A stretch of 45,937 nucleotides of DNA from Nevskiaceae bacterium (GCA_021731445.1 JAKFXK010000045.1:1-45937), one strand, 5' to 3'. Numbered from the stretch's first letter, positions 26,724 to 35,935 are shown. Numbers and translations: made by a program. The notes: generated from the sequence alone by a model not told the origin.

Positions 26724-27605
26724 ATGTCCAGCCACGCGCCCACCGCATCCGCCAACACCCGCTACTTCGTGCCCGACCCGAGCGCCTGGCCGTTCCTGCT
26801 CACCGCCGGCCTCGTCGCCATCATCCTTGGTGCCTGGAGTGCGCTGGAGGACAAGTCGCTCGGCTCGATCCCGGTCTATCTCGGCATCGCGGTGTCGGCC
26901 TTCATCATCTTCCGCTGGTTCCGTGGCGTTGCACTCGAGAGCGAGCATGGCAAGTACAACAAGCAGGTGGACACCACCTTCCGCATGGGCATGGCCTGGT
27001 TCATCTTCTCGGAGGTGATGTTCTTCGCCGCCTTCTTCGGTGCGCTGTACTACGCCCGCAGCCTGTCGGTGCCGTGGATCGGCGGCGAGGGTGCCAAAGG
27101 TGTCGCCAACATCGAATGGCCCGGCTTCGAGGCCAGCTGGCCTACCAACGGCCCGGCCGCATTGGGCGGGGCCTTCACCAACATGAGCGCCTGGGGCCTA
27201 CCTTTCGTCAACACCTGCCTGCTGTTGACTTCCGGCATCACCATCACCTTGGCGCACCACGCGCTCAAGGACAACAAGCGCACGGCCTGCATCGTCTGGA
27301 TGTGGGCGACGGTTGCCCTAGGCGCGATCTTTCTCTATTGCCAGGTCGTCGAGTACATCCACGCCTACAAGGAGCTGAATCTCACGCTCGGCTCCGGTGT
27401 CTACGGCTCGACCTTCTTCATGCTCACCGGCTTTCACGGCATGCATGTCACGCTCGGCACGCTGATGTTGTTCGTCATCACCTGCCGCCTGATGAAAGGC
27501 CACTTCAAGCCCGATTCGCATTTTGGTTTTGAAGGTGTCGCCTGGTACTGGCACTTCGTGGACGTGGTCTGGGTGGGGCTTTTCATCTTCGTCTACATCC
27601 TGTAG
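26724..27605 (+). CDS. coxC: Cytochrome c oxidase subunit III
   Basis: Seven-helix subunit III of the aa3 oxidase, stabilising proton uptake. The 293-residue length is usual. Recognisable segments are FRMGMAWFIFSEVMFFAAFFGALYY (about residues 89-113, written here only as a guide), GFHGMHVTLGTLML and the C-terminal VAWYWHFVDVVWVGLFIFVYIL block. AAGGGAACCC precedes the ATG. It closes the operon and is followed by a strong terminator. Confidence 0.96.
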   Translation: MSSHAPTASANTRYFVPDPSAWPFLLTAGLVAIILGAWSALEDKSLGSIPVYLGIAVSAFIIFRWFRGVALESEHGKYNKQVDTTFRMGMAWFIFSEVMFFAAFFGALYYARSLSVPWIGGEGAKGVANIEWPGFEASWPTNGPAALGGAFTNMSAWGLPFVNTCLLLTSGITITLAHHALKDNKRTACIVWMWATVALGAIFLYCQVVEYIHAYKELNLTLGSGVYGSTFFMLTGFHGMHVTLGTLMLFVITCRLMKGHFKPDSHFGFEGVAWYWHFVDVVWVGLFIFVYIL

Positions 27606-27626
27606 CGACCCTCACGCAGAAAATAG

Positions 27627-27651
27627 AAAGCCCGGCACTGCCGGGCTTTTT
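27627..27651 (+). terminator. Rho-independent terminator after coxC
   Basis: Stem AAAGCCCGG / CCGGGCTTT (27627-27635 with 27641-27649), 5-base loop, then more T residues. Confidence 0.9.
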
Positions 27652-27723
27652 GTTGTCCGGGTTGTCCAGCGCGCTCCATGTTGAAGTGCAGATGGGGCGG
27701 ACAAGCAAATCCCCTCACAGTTC

Positions 27724-27806
27724 GTCATTCCGGCGAAAGCCGGAATCCAGTATTGGCAACGGTTGCGGGCCTTGACGGACTGGATGCCGACTTTCGTCGG
27801 CATGAT
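27724..27806. repeat. 83-bp dispersed inverted repeat, copy 2
   Basis: Arms 27724-27751 and 27779-27806 are imperfect inverted copies. The left arm begins GTCATTCCGGCGAAAGCCGG and differs little from copy 1 (1696-1778), with the same 83-base length. It lies between the coxC terminator and the convergent ridA gene. Confidence 0.88.
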
Positions 27807-27838
27807 GATTTGATGTAGTGGCCTAACCCAAAAATGCT

Positions 27839-28228
27839 CTAGCGGGCGAGACAGGCCACTGCCTCGATCTCGACCCGCGCGCCGGCAATCAAGAGATCGG
27901 ACACCACCGTCGAACGTGCCGGAGGCTGGCTGGGAAACAGCTCCCGATAGGCGTTGTTGAACGCCGCGAAATCGGCCTTGTCGGTGAGCCAGACCGTGGT
28001 CTTGACGACCTGGCCGAGGTCAGCACCGGCCAGCGCCAGGATGTCCGCGAGGCGCTTCACGCATTGGCGCAGCTGGCTGGCGACATCGTCGGCGACCAGA
28101 GCACCCGCATCGTCGAGCCCGAGCTGGCCTGAGACGAACAGCAGATCGCCAGCCCGGACGGCCGGCGAGAGCGGGATGACAGCGCCGTTGGCCAGCACCG
28201 GACTGCAGCCAAAGATTTCGATGCTCAT
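27839..28228 (-). CDS. RidA family enamine/imine deaminase
   Basis: Hydrolyses reactive 2-imino acids to 2-keto acids and ammonia. The 129-residue protein has the family landmarks LLFVSGQLGLD, VVKTTVWLTDKADFAAFN and the carboxylate-binding Arg in PPARSTVV (about residue 105). It is last in a three-gene operon, with its start overlapping the regulator's stop by 4 bases. The first gene of that operon encodes a D-amino-acid dehydrogenase-like flavoenzyme whose direct product would be an imino acid, so this is probably its partner enzyme. Confidence 0.9.
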   Translation of the reverse strand: MSIEIFGCSPVLANGAVIPLSPAVRAGDLLFVSGQLGLDDAGALVADDVASQLRQCVKRLADILALAGADLGQVVKTTVWLTDKADFAAFNNAYRELFPSQPPARSTVVSDLLIAGARVEIEAVACLAR

Positions 28229-28971
28229 TTTCGTGCTCGCTGACGGCGGCTTGCTGCGGGGGACGCGCGAGCCGCCAGCGCAGCCTTTGCCGCCGCAGCG
28301 CGGCGCGGTGCTTTGCTGGCGGCGATGACGGCTGCCTCGGTGAGGGCCTCTCTCGGCGCACCGAGATGCTGGGTGAGCGTCTGCCGCAGCGTCGCCTCCG
28401 GTGCCGAACAGATCGACAGCACGCGGCAGGGGCCATCGCCCTGGGCCACGTAGGCGTGCGCCATGCCGCTGTCGAAGTAGATCGACTCGCCCGCCTTCAG
28501 AATGGCAGGCGCGTAGTGCTCGGTGTGCACCGCCACGCTGCCTTCGATGATGTAGGCGAACTCCTCGCCGGCGTGGCGCACCAGCTCGCCGAACTCCTCC
28601 AGCGAACGGGCGCGGATGTCGGCCACCAGCGGCACGAACTTCTTTTTCAAGAGATCAGTGCTGAGATAGACGTGGTGATAGTTGCTGGTGTCGATGACCT
28701 GGCCATCGTCCAGGCGATTGATGCTGCGCCGGCCGCTGGCAATGCCATCGGAGGGATGATGGCTGTCGTCCTCGAAGAACAGGGTGATGTCCACGCCGAG
28801 ACCCTGGCTGAGCAGCACCAGCTTGTCGTAGGTGAGCGAGAGCTGGTTGCGCTCGGCCTTGGAGAGCGTCGAGATCGACAGGCCGGTTTTCTCGGCCACA
28901 TCGCTCAGGGTCCAGCCATTGCGCTGGCGCAGTCCGCGCAGCGCGGGGCCAAGACGGGCTTCGGTGGTCAT
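28225..28971 (-). CDS. XRE-family regulator with cupin domain
   Basis: A 248-residue transcription factor: an N-terminal lambda-repressor-type helix-turn-helix (about 8-62, LSDVAEKTGLSISTLSKAER) and a C-terminal cupin (about 125-205, HAGEEFAYIIEGSVAVHTEHYA then AGESIYFDSGMAHAYV). It ends in a basic Ala/Arg tail (from about 215). XRE-cupin proteins often control amino-acid or polyamine catabolism, with the cupin as ligand sensor. It is translationally coupled to both the upstream flavoenzyme and the downstream ridA, so it probably autoregulates the operon and perhaps the divergent receptor operon. Confidence 0.9.
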   Translation of the reverse strand: MTTEARLGPALRGLRQRNGWTLSDVAEKTGLSISTLSKAERNQLSLTYDKLVLLSQGLGVDITLFFEDDSHHPSDGIASGRRSINRLDDGQVIDTSNYHHVYLSTDLLKKKFVPLVADIRARSLEEFGELVRHAGEEFAYIIEGSVAVHTEHYAPAILKAGESIYFDSGMAHAYVAQGDGPCRVLSICSAPEATLRQTLTQHLGAPREALTEAAVIAASKAPRRAAAAKAALAARASPAASRRQRARK

Positions 28972-30101
28972 GCCGCCAGTGTCGCTGGCTGGGTGTGCCC
29001 GAACCGGGCCGGTGCGAGCTGGCGCTCGGCAACGCCCTCGGCGGCCAGTCGCTCGGGCAGTGCGCGGCGCAGGGCCAGCAGAGCGGCCAGCTCCGAGAGC
29101 GCCGGAGCGGTCTGCACGCCGTAGCCGCCTTGTCCTGCGAGCCAGAAAAAATGATCCATGTGCTGATCGTAGCCGACCACGGGAGTACGGTCGGGGGCGA
29201 ACGTGCGAAGACCCGCCCAGCGGCGGGACACCCGGCTGACATTGAGCGTGGTTGCGGTCTCGATGCGATCCACACAGATGGCGATGTCGAGTTCTTCCGG
29301 TTGTGCGTCACAGGGCTCGCTGGGGGTTTCGTCGGCCGGCGAGGCCAGCAGCAGACCGGCATCGGGTTTGAAGTAGAACGATTCATCGGCGGCGATGACC
29401 GCCGGCCAGCCGCCACTGGCAACCCCATCCGGGGCATTGATGAGCAGGGCGGTGCGGCGCAGCGGGCGCAAGTCCAGGGTCGGCACCGCCGCCATCGCGG
29501 CCACAGTGTCGGCCCAGGCCCCACCGGCGTTGACCAGCACCCCGGCCTCGTAGCTGCCGACGCTGGTGTCGATACGCCAGTCGCGCTTGCGCTCGATGCC
29601 GAGCACTTCCGCGCCGGTGCGCAGCACCGCCCCGGCCGTTTTCGCCATGCGCAAAAAACCCTGATGCAGGCTGTTGACATCGATATCGCAGGCGCTGGCT
29701 TCATAGGCGTTGCAGGCGGCGGCGTGCGCCCGCAATACCGGCACGCGGGCCAGCGCATCGCCGCAGCTCATGCGGGCGGCGAGCGGCGATGCGCAGATCT
29801 GCTCGACCGCTTCGCGGTCGTCCTTGCTGCCGGCATAGAGCACGCCGCGCGGTGTCAGCAGCGGGTGTTCGGCAAAACCTGTTGGCGGCGCATCGAAGAA
29901 AGCGCGGCTGGCGCGGGTCAGCGCGGAGATCGTGGCATTGCCGTAGAGCGCGCTGAACAGGGCGGCCGAGCGGCCGGTGGCGTGATAGCCGGCGACAGGC
30001 TCGCGCTCCAGCAACAGCACACTCGCATGCGCTGCCACGCGCGCAGCAAACGAGGCTCCGGCGATGCCGGCACCGATCACCACGAAATCGAACTTGACCA
30101 T
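28968..30101 (-). CDS. FAD D-amino-acid dehydrogenase, DauA-like
   Basis: A 377-residue flavoprotein of the DAO family: GxGxxG at residues 10-15 (GAGIAG) and ligands along its length closely resembling Pseudomonas D-arginine dehydrogenase DauA from memory (GYHATGRSAA, ALTRASRAFFD, DIDVNSLHQGFLR, DESFYFKPDAG, WAGLRTF, GQGGYGVQTAPA). Aligned without gaps at the N-terminus, Tyr53 is kept, but His48 is Leu and the guanidinium-binding Glu87 is Val. Substrate choice is therefore probably a neutral or hydrophobic D-amino acid, not D-Arg. The Tyr and Arg residues matching DauA Tyr249, Arg222 and Arg305 are present. The ATG at 30101 is preceded by an AT-rich promoter-like stretch. First gene of an operon with an XRE regulator and ridA. 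Confidence 0.85.
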   Translation of the reverse strand: MVKFDFVVIGAGIAGASFAARVAAHASVLLLEREPVAGYHATGRSAALFSALYGNATISALTRASRAFFDAPPTGFAEHPLLTPRGVLYAGSKDDREAVEQICASPLAARMSCGDALARVPVLRAHAAACNAYEASACDIDVNSLHQGFLRMAKTAGAVLRTGAEVLGIERKRDWRIDTSVGSYEAGVLVNAGGAWADTVAAMAAVPTLDLRPLRRTALLINAPDGVASGGWPAVIAADESFYFKPDAGLLLASPADETPSEPCDAQPEELDIAICVDRIETATTLNVSRVSRRWAGLRTFAPDRTPVVGYDQHMDHFFWLAGQGGYGVQTAPALSELAALLALRRALPERLAAEGVAERQLAPARFGHTQPATLAA

Positions 30102-30238
30102 AGTGAGAAATATCTTATACGAAAAAGTTTTGCATTTTAGAAAAATGTTGCTTAGGATCAATCCCAGAGATCGCCGACGAGCGATCCGCCGCTTAAGGAC
30201 GAGCGAACCCTGCCGTACTTCTTGTGCTGGAGAATGCC
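30102..30238. promoter_or_regulatory. Divergent regulatory region, AT-rich
   Basis: The part nearest the flavoenzyme gene (30102-30165) is markedly AT-rich in a GC-rich window. On the minus strand TATAAGAT (30112-30119) is a good -10 element for the flavoenzyme operon; its -35 is weak. GCATTTT and AAAATG (about 30132-30148) form an imperfect inverted repeat that could be an operator of the XRE-cupin regulator. Confidence 0.5.
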
Positions 30239-32722
30239 GTGAGATTGCGTGTCGTCCGATCACTGATCTATCTGCTGAGCTTGGCTGCCGCTGCCAGCCA
30301 TGCGCAACCGGCTGAGTCCCCGGGTACCAAGCCTGCCGACAACAGTTCGAGTGAACTCGCCACCATTCCTGTGCAGCCGCTGCCGGAACCAGCGGAAAAA
30401 CCCAAGCCAGAAAAAGATGCCAGCCCGGTGCAGCTCGATGCCGTCGAGGTGACCGCCAGCAAGCGCCGGCAGTCCACCCGCGACATCGCCGGCAGCGTCA
30501 CCGCCATCAAGGGCGAGCAGCTGGAAAAAATCAAGGCCCAGGGCCTGGCCGACTACATCAAACTGATCCCCGGCGTGGTGCTGATCGACAGCGGCGGCCC
30601 CGATGGCGGCCAGCCCATCATCCGCGGCATCGTCTCCTCGGCGGCACAGCTCGGCACCCAGTTCACCCAGCAGCCGGTCGGCATCTATGTCGATGAGCTG
30701 CCGTTCACCGATCTCTATGCGCCGCTGACCCAGCCGGATTTGAATCCCTTCGACCTCAACCGGGTGGAAATCCTCAAAGGGCCGCAAGGCGCGCTGTTCG
30801 GCTCCGGTGCGCTGGCCGGTGCGATCCGCTACATCCTGCAGCGGCCGAAGTTCGACAAATGGGAAACCAAGCTGAGCTCGACCATCAGCTTTGATGAGCA
30901 GGGCGAGGGGCTGTCGCCGGTCTATGCCGGTGCCCAGAACATTCCGCTGTTCGGTGACAAGGCGGCGCTGCGCGTCGTCGCACTGTCGCGCAAAGACACC
31001 GGCCGGATCGACGAGATCGGTCGCGCCGAGGATGTCGACCGCAGTCGGCAGCTCAACGGCCGCATTCTCGGCAGCTGGGAGGCTACCGAAAAGCTCAAGC
31101 TCGATGCCTTCTATTTCGCGCAGGACAGCAAGCAGCAGAACTCGCCCGCCGCCGACAACCCCGAGCGTTACGATCGCATGGGGCAAGTCACCACCGCCCG
31201 CCAGAGCGCCTTCTCCGGTGCCAATCTCGCCGTCGGCTACGCTTTCGACCGCTTCAATCTGCTGTCCTCGAGCAGTTATCTGCACAAGGAAATTGACGTT
31301 TTTTCGGCAGGGCCCCTCGGCACCCGGGATCAAACCGGCGACCCCGATGGCGATGGCGGTGCCAACGGCCCGGGTACCGAAGACGCCGGCAACAACGATG
31401 CCGCGCGCGCGCCGCTGATGGCCTCCACCAACGGGCTGGTGCAGGAGTTCCGCCTGTCCTCGCCGGAGGGCAGCGACTGGCAGCCGCTGGACTGGCTCGA
31501 TGTGCAATGGCTGATCGGTGGCTCCTACCAGGTGACCCGGCAGGGCTTCATCCAGCGCAGCGATGCCTCGGCTTTGCCAGATGCGCTGGCCCCGGTCGAT
31601 AACTCCGGCCTGTTGCCGATCTTCACCCCGATCGGCCCGGTAAACGGCTCGCGCAACACCTCTGTGTTGTATGCCGACCTCGACTCGCTGGCCAAGGAGT
31701 CGGCGATCTACGCCGACAGCACCCTGCGCATCCTGAAGGACTGGGAGCTGACCGTCGGCGGGCGGCTGTTCAAGACCTCGATCCGCGCCCGCGGCTTCAT
31801 CGAGGGTGCGCAGACCACCGCCCTCGATGCCGGGCGCACCCGCTCCGAAGTGGATGAGACCACCGGCGAGAGCGGCATCAACCCCAAGGTGGCGCTGCGC
31901 TATGTCATCAACCCCAACTTGCAGCTGTTCACGCTGGCGGCCAAGGGCTTCCAGTTCGGCGGCATCCAGCTGACGCCGCCCTTGTCCACCATCGGGGCGA
32001 CCTCGGCAGCGAGCGGCTACAACCCCTACAAATCCTCCAAGCTGTGGAACTACGAGCTGGGCCTGCGCAGCGAGTTCTTCAAGCGCCGGCTCAAGTTCGA
32101 CATCACCGCCTTCTATCTCGACTGGAAGGACTTGCAGATCACCGTGCCGGTGCCGCTGACGCCGATGGGTGAACAGTTCGGCCTGGCGATTGCCTTCACT
32201 GAAAACATCGGCAAGGCGAAATCGACCGGGGTCGAGACTTCATTGTCGGTGTCGCCGGTGAAGGGCCTGAACTTCACCAGCAATGCGGCTTGGGTGCATG
32301 CCGTCACCACCGAGGACTTCAACAGTTCCTCCGGCTTCGTGCCTGCCGGTACCCGGTTGCCGGCCAGCCCGCGCTTCCAGATGTCCAACCTGTTGTCGTA
32401 CTCCGCACCGTTCACCTTGTTGGGCCAGTGGCAGGCGGGTGTGAGCCTCACCCACGTCCACCTGGGCGGCGCGTTCAACAGCCTGCAATACAACAATCCA
32501 GCCGGCAACACGCGGCCACAGGGCGACTACGACACCCTGGATTTCAGCACCAGTCTGTCCAAGACGGGAGCGCGCCTGGTGCCGGATCTGACCTTCTCGA
32601 TGATCAATCTCACCGACGTGCGCGGCGTCGCGGCGGTCAGTTCGGCAGCCGGAGGCCGGGATGCCGGTTACTTCTTCGTCCGCCCGCGCACGATGCTGCT
32701 GTCGCTGGCGATGAAGTTCTAA
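30239..32722 (+). CDS. TonB-dependent outer-membrane receptor
   Basis: An 827-residue receptor: signal peptide (to about residue 22, AAASHAQ), a Pro/Lys-rich linker, a TonB-box-like segment near VQLDAVEVTASKRR, the plug domain (about 75-190, IPGVVLID, PIIRGIVSS, VEILKGPQGALFGSGALAGAIRYI) and a 22-strand-type barrel ending in Phe (LLSLAMKF). The GTG at 30239 has GGAG 6 bases upstream and starts a clean leader; GTG 30224 would add five residues. The linker after the signal is unlike siderophore receptors with a signalling domain, and no sigma/anti-sigma pair is near. Divergent from the flavoenzyme operon and first in a long run of peptidase genes, so peptides are the likely cargo. Confidence 0.92.
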   Translation: MRLRVVRSLIYLLSLAAAASHAQPAESPGTKPADNSSSELATIPVQPLPEPAEKPKPEKDASPVQLDAVEVTASKRRQSTRDIAGSVTAIKGEQLEKIKAQGLADYIKLIPGVVLIDSGGPDGGQPIIRGIVSSAAQLGTQFTQQPVGIYVDELPFTDLYAPLTQPDLNPFDLNRVEILKGPQGALFGSGALAGAIRYILQRPKFDKWETKLSSTISFDEQGEGLSPVYAGAQNIPLFGDKAALRVVALSRKDTGRIDEIGRAEDVDRSRQLNGRILGSWEATEKLKLDAFYFAQDSKQQNSPAADNPERYDRMGQVTTARQSAFSGANLAVGYAFDRFNLLSSSSYLHKEIDVFSAGPLGTRDQTGDPDGDGGANGPGTEDAGNNDAARAPLMASTNGLVQEFRLSSPEGSDWQPLDWLDVQWLIGGSYQVTRQGFIQRSDASALPDALAPVDNSGLLPIFTPIGPVNGSRNTSVLYADLDSLAKESAIYADSTLRILKDWELTVGGRLFKTSIRARGFIEGAQTTALDAGRTRSEVDETTGESGINPKVALRYVINPNLQLFTLAAKGFQFGGIQLTPPLSTIGATSAASGYNPYKSSKLWNYELGLRSEFFKRRLKFDITAFYLDWKDLQITVPVPLTPMGEQFGLAIAFTENIGKAKSTGVETSLSVSPVKGLNFTSNAAWVHAVTTEDFNSSSGFVPAGTRLPASPRFQMSNLLSYSAPFTLLGQWQAGVSLTHVHLGGAFNSLQYNNPAGNTRPQGDYDTLDFSTSLSKTGARLVPDLTFSMINLTDVRGVAAVSSAAGGRDAGYFFVRPRTMLLSLAMKF

Positions 32723-32746
32723 AAAATCCCAAGGGCTTTCACCACC

Positions 32747-33955
32747 ATGAACACCATTCGCTTCACGACCGTGTTGTTACTGCTGCTCAGCGCAGCAGCC
32801 CAGGCGCAGGATGCGCCGCCTGCGGAGCGCGCAGATGCCTTGCGCCAGGGGTTTTTCCTGGCCCCGATGTACGTTTACACCCAGCCCGACGACAAGCGCC
32901 GCCTCGGCAATGGCCGCGGCTATGCCCTGGCTCTGGGCTACCGCTGGAGCTTCGCGGCCCTTGAGCTGGTCGGCGAGGACAGCCGACTGTCGTTTCCGGG
33001 GCGTGCCGGCAGCCCGGGCATGCCGCCGACGACACCAGCTGACCCCGGCGAACCGGCGGCCACCGTGCGGCTCAGCGGAATCGGCATCAACGCAATAGTC
33101 GCGCCTTTCCAGAGCCTGCCGATCATCACCAATCTCTACGGGCTGGTCGGCTTCGGCGTGCACCAGCGCAAGAACCACCCGGGCTTCAGCCGCGACGACG
33201 ACACCATCGTGATCGATGCGGGCTTAGGCTGGATGTTCCCGCTGCGGGTGTTCGACTTCGATTTTGCCCTGCGTGCCGAAGGCATCTACCGGGTCGACAG
33301 CCAGCAGCCGCCGTTCCCCAACCCGCCCACCGCCAACGATCCGCCGAAGAGCTTCCAGGACCTCATCGGCCGCGCGGGCCTGTACTTGCCGATCAGCCGC
33401 AGACCGGCACCGCCCGCTGCGGAGCCAGAGCCGGAGGTGGTCGTGGTGGTGCCGACGACAGCACCGGTCGATACCGACGGCGACGGTGTTTTCGACCCCG
33501 CCGACCAGTGTCCGGAGACCCCGGTCGGCACCAAGGTCGATGACGTCGGCTGCCCCTTGCCGCCACCGCCGCCGCCAGCACCGCCCGCGCCGCCGGAGAT
33601 CATTGTGCTGGAGGGCGTGTTGTTCGAGACCGCCTCGGCCAGGCTGAAGCCGGAGTCTACGGTCGTGCTGGGCGCTGCTGTTACGTCCCTGCACAAGCGA
33701 CCGGAGATCAAAGTCGAAGTTGGCGGCCACACCGACAGCGTCGGCGATACGGCCTACAACCAGGATCTGTCGCAGCGCCGTGCGGAAACCGTGCGGGCCT
33801 TCTTCATCAAGCGGGGCATCCCCGCCGAGCGCTTGAGCGCCCGCGGCTATGGCGAGCTGATGCCGGTGGACAGCAACGACAGCAATGCCGGCCGCGCACG
33901 CAACCGCCGCGTCGAACTGAAAATCGAAAACCAACAAGGGGAGACCCAACCATGA
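32747..33955 (+). CDS. OmpA-family outer-membrane protein with TSP3 repeat
   Basis: A 402-residue protein: signal peptide (AAAQAQ, about residue 21), an N-terminal beta-barrel-like domain to about residue 215, a thrombospondin type 3 calcium-binding segment (DTDGDGVFDPADQCPETP), a Pro-rich hinge, and an OmpA C-terminal domain (about 285-395: VLFETASARLKPES, GHTDSVGD, RAETVRAFF, ARNRRVELKI). The Asp and Arg that bind diaminopimelate are in GHTD and NRRVEL. It probably tethers the outer membrane to peptidoglycan. It lies 24 bases after the receptor, and its stop overlaps the serine hydrolase start (ATGA). Confidence 0.9.
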   Translation: MNTIRFTTVLLLLLSAAAQAQDAPPAERADALRQGFFLAPMYVYTQPDDKRRLGNGRGYALALGYRWSFAALELVGEDSRLSFPGRAGSPGMPPTTPADPGEPAATVRLSGIGINAIVAPFQSLPIITNLYGLVGFGVHQRKNHPGFSRDDDTIVIDAGLGWMFPLRVFDFDFALRAEGIYRVDSQQPPFPNPPTANDPPKSFQDLIGRAGLYLPISRRPAPPAAEPEPEVVVVVPTTAPVDTDGDGVFDPADQCPETPVGTKVDDVGCPLPPPPPPAPPAPPEIIVLEGVLFETASARLKPESTVVLGAAVTSLHKRPEIKVEVGGHTDSVGDTAYNQDLSQRRAETVRAFFIKRGIPAERLSARGYGELMPVDSNDSNAGRARNRRVELKIENQQGETQP

Positions 33956-35928
33956 AGCAAGCCTTGAGCAAGACCCTGCGCGCGGGTGTTATCGCGGCAC
34001 TGACCTTCGCGAGCAGCGTGATGGCCCAGGCACCGCTCGACTACCGGCAGGTGCCCGGCGCCTCGCCGGAGCCGATCACCGAGGGTGCTGGCCTCAAGAG
34101 TCGCGAAGACCTCGAGGCTTTCATCGACGGCGTGATGGCTGCGCACCTGAAGCAGAACCATCTGGCCGGTGCGCAGGTCGCGGTGGTCAAGGACGGCGAG
34201 ATATTCTTCAGCAAGGGCTATGGCTATGCCGACGTGGAGAAGCGCCTGCCGGTGGACCCGGCCACCACCCTGTTCCGCCCCGGCTCGGTGGCCAAGGTGT
34301 TCACCTGGGTCGCGGTGATGCAGTTGGTCGAGCAGGGCAAGCTGGACCTGGACAAGGATGTCAACACCTATCTCACCCAGTTCAAGATTCCGGCCACGTT
34401 TGATGCGCCGATCACCCTGCGCAACGCGCTGACGCACACGCCGGGGCTGGAGGATGGCGGCATCGGCTATCTGTTCAAGAGAACCACCGCCGATCTCGAA
34501 CCCCTGGCGGATAGCCTGGCGGCGCACATGCCCAAGCGCATGCGGCCGCCGACCACCGATTTTTCCGGCGACGGCGGCAATGCCTCGTACTCCAACTACG
34601 CCACCGCGCTGGCCGGGCTGATTGTCGCCAACGTCTCCGGCATGTCCTTCGACGACTACCTCGACAAGCACATCTTCGAGCCGCTTGAAATGCAGCACTC
34701 CACGTTCCGCCAGCCGCTGCCGCCCGCCATCGCCAGCGACATGGCCAAGGGCTATACCTTCAAGGAGGGCATCTGGAAGCCCTACGAGCATGAGTTCGAG
34801 GTGATCCAGTTCGCGCCCGCCGGCAGCCTCTCGGCGTCAACCAACGACATGGCCAACTTCATGATCGCGCACCTGAACTACGGCGAATTCAAGGGCCAGC
34901 GCATCCTCAAGGAGGAAACCGCGCGGCTGATGCAGAGCCGCGTGTTCAGCCCCGGCCCGCATGTCAACGGTGCTGGCCTCGGCCTGTTCGAGACCTGGGT
35001 CAACGGCCGCCGCGTGATCGGCCACTGGGGCGACATGCAGACTTTCCACACCTCGATGGATCTGCTGCCGGAGGCCAGGATCGGCATCTACGTCAGCTAC
35101 AACAGCTCGCACCTGGACGGCACCTCCATCGCCCGCGAAGACCTGTTGCGCGCCTTCATGGATCGCTACTACCCGGCCAAGCTGCCCAAGCTCACGCCGC
35201 CGGCGGACTTCAAAGACCGCGCTGGCAAATACGCCGGCAGCTACACGCTGACGCGCCACTCCTACACCACGGCGGAGCGCCTGTTCACTCTCGGCGGTGC
35301 CGCCAAGGTGGTGCCCACCAAGGACAACACCTTGATGATTGCGGCCGGCGACAAGGCCACGCAGTGGGTGGAGATCGCGCCCAACACTTTCCGCCAGATC
35401 GACAAGGACGAGAACATCACCTTCTTCGAGAACGCGAAGGGCGAGATCACCGGCATTTCACTGCGCCTGCCGTACGTGGCGTTCTACCGGCTGGCCTGGT
35501 ACCAGACCCCGCAGTTGCACTGGTTCGTGCTCGGCTTCGGCCTGCTCTGCTTCATCGTCGCCCTGGTCAGCTGCCTCAGGCACTGGAAGATCGACCGCGC
35601 CGCCACCGGCCCGCTGCGCTACGCCCGGCGCCTGGCGGCCGCGACCGGTCTGCTGCTGCTGCTGTTCGTGATCCTCCTGGTCGCCAGTCTCGCGGCCAAC
35701 ATCGAGACGCTGTTCATGGGTTTCCCGCTCACTTTCAAGCTGGCGCTGGTGCTGCCGCTACTGGCCATTCCGCTGGCGCTGGCAACGCTCGTGCTGGCGG
35801 TGAAAGCCTGGCGCGAAGGCTGGTGGACGCGCTATGGCCGCGCCCAGTACAGCGTCATCGCGCTGTTCGGGCTGCTGTTCCTGTGGTCGCTGCACTCGGT
35901 GAACCTGATCGGCTGGAACTTCGGTTGA
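33952..35928 (+). CDS. Class C beta-lactamase-fold serine hydrolase with membrane tail
   Basis: A 658-residue protein: signal peptide (about 1-26), a serine-hydrolase domain with SVAK (Ser112, Lys115), YSN (YSNYATALAGL) and a third motif HWGD in place of the usual KTG or HxG. A beta-rich extension follows (about 420-510), then four membrane helices (about 520-650). The fold covers D-aminopeptidases, DD-peptidases and esterases. The C-terminal membrane block is unusual and suggests a catalytic domain held at the periplasmic face of the inner membrane. It is translationally coupled to the OmpA-family gene, and the M19 gene begins 8 bases later. Confidence 0.88.
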   Translation: MKQALSKTLRAGVIAALTFASSVMAQAPLDYRQVPGASPEPITEGAGLKSREDLEAFIDGVMAAHLKQNHLAGAQVAVVKDGEIFFSKGYGYADVEKRLPVDPATTLFRPGSVAKVFTWVAVMQLVEQGKLDLDKDVNTYLTQFKIPATFDAPITLRNALTHTPGLEDGGIGYLFKRTTADLEPLADSLAAHMPKRMRPPTTDFSGDGGNASYSNYATALAGLIVANVSGMSFDDYLDKHIFEPLEMQHSTFRQPLPPAIASDMAKGYTFKEGIWKPYEHEFEVIQFAPAGSLSASTNDMANFMIAHLNYGEFKGQRILKEETARLMQSRVFSPGPHVNGAGLGLFETWVNGRRVIGHWGDMQTFHTSMDLLPEARIGIYVSYNSSHLDGTSIAREDLLRAFMDRYYPAKLPKLTPPADFKDRAGKYAGSYTLTRHSYTTAERLFTLGGAAKVVPTKDNTLMIAAGDKATQWVEIAPNTFRQIDKDENITFFENAKGEITGISLRLPYVAFYRLAWYQTPQLHWFVLGFGLLCFIVALVSCLRHWKIDRAATGPLRYARRLAAATGLLLLLFVILLVASLAANIETLFMGFPLTFKLALVLPLLAIPLALATLVLAVKAWREGWWTRYGRAQYSVIALFGLLFLWSLHSVNLIGWNFG

Positions 35929-35935
35929 GCGCGCC

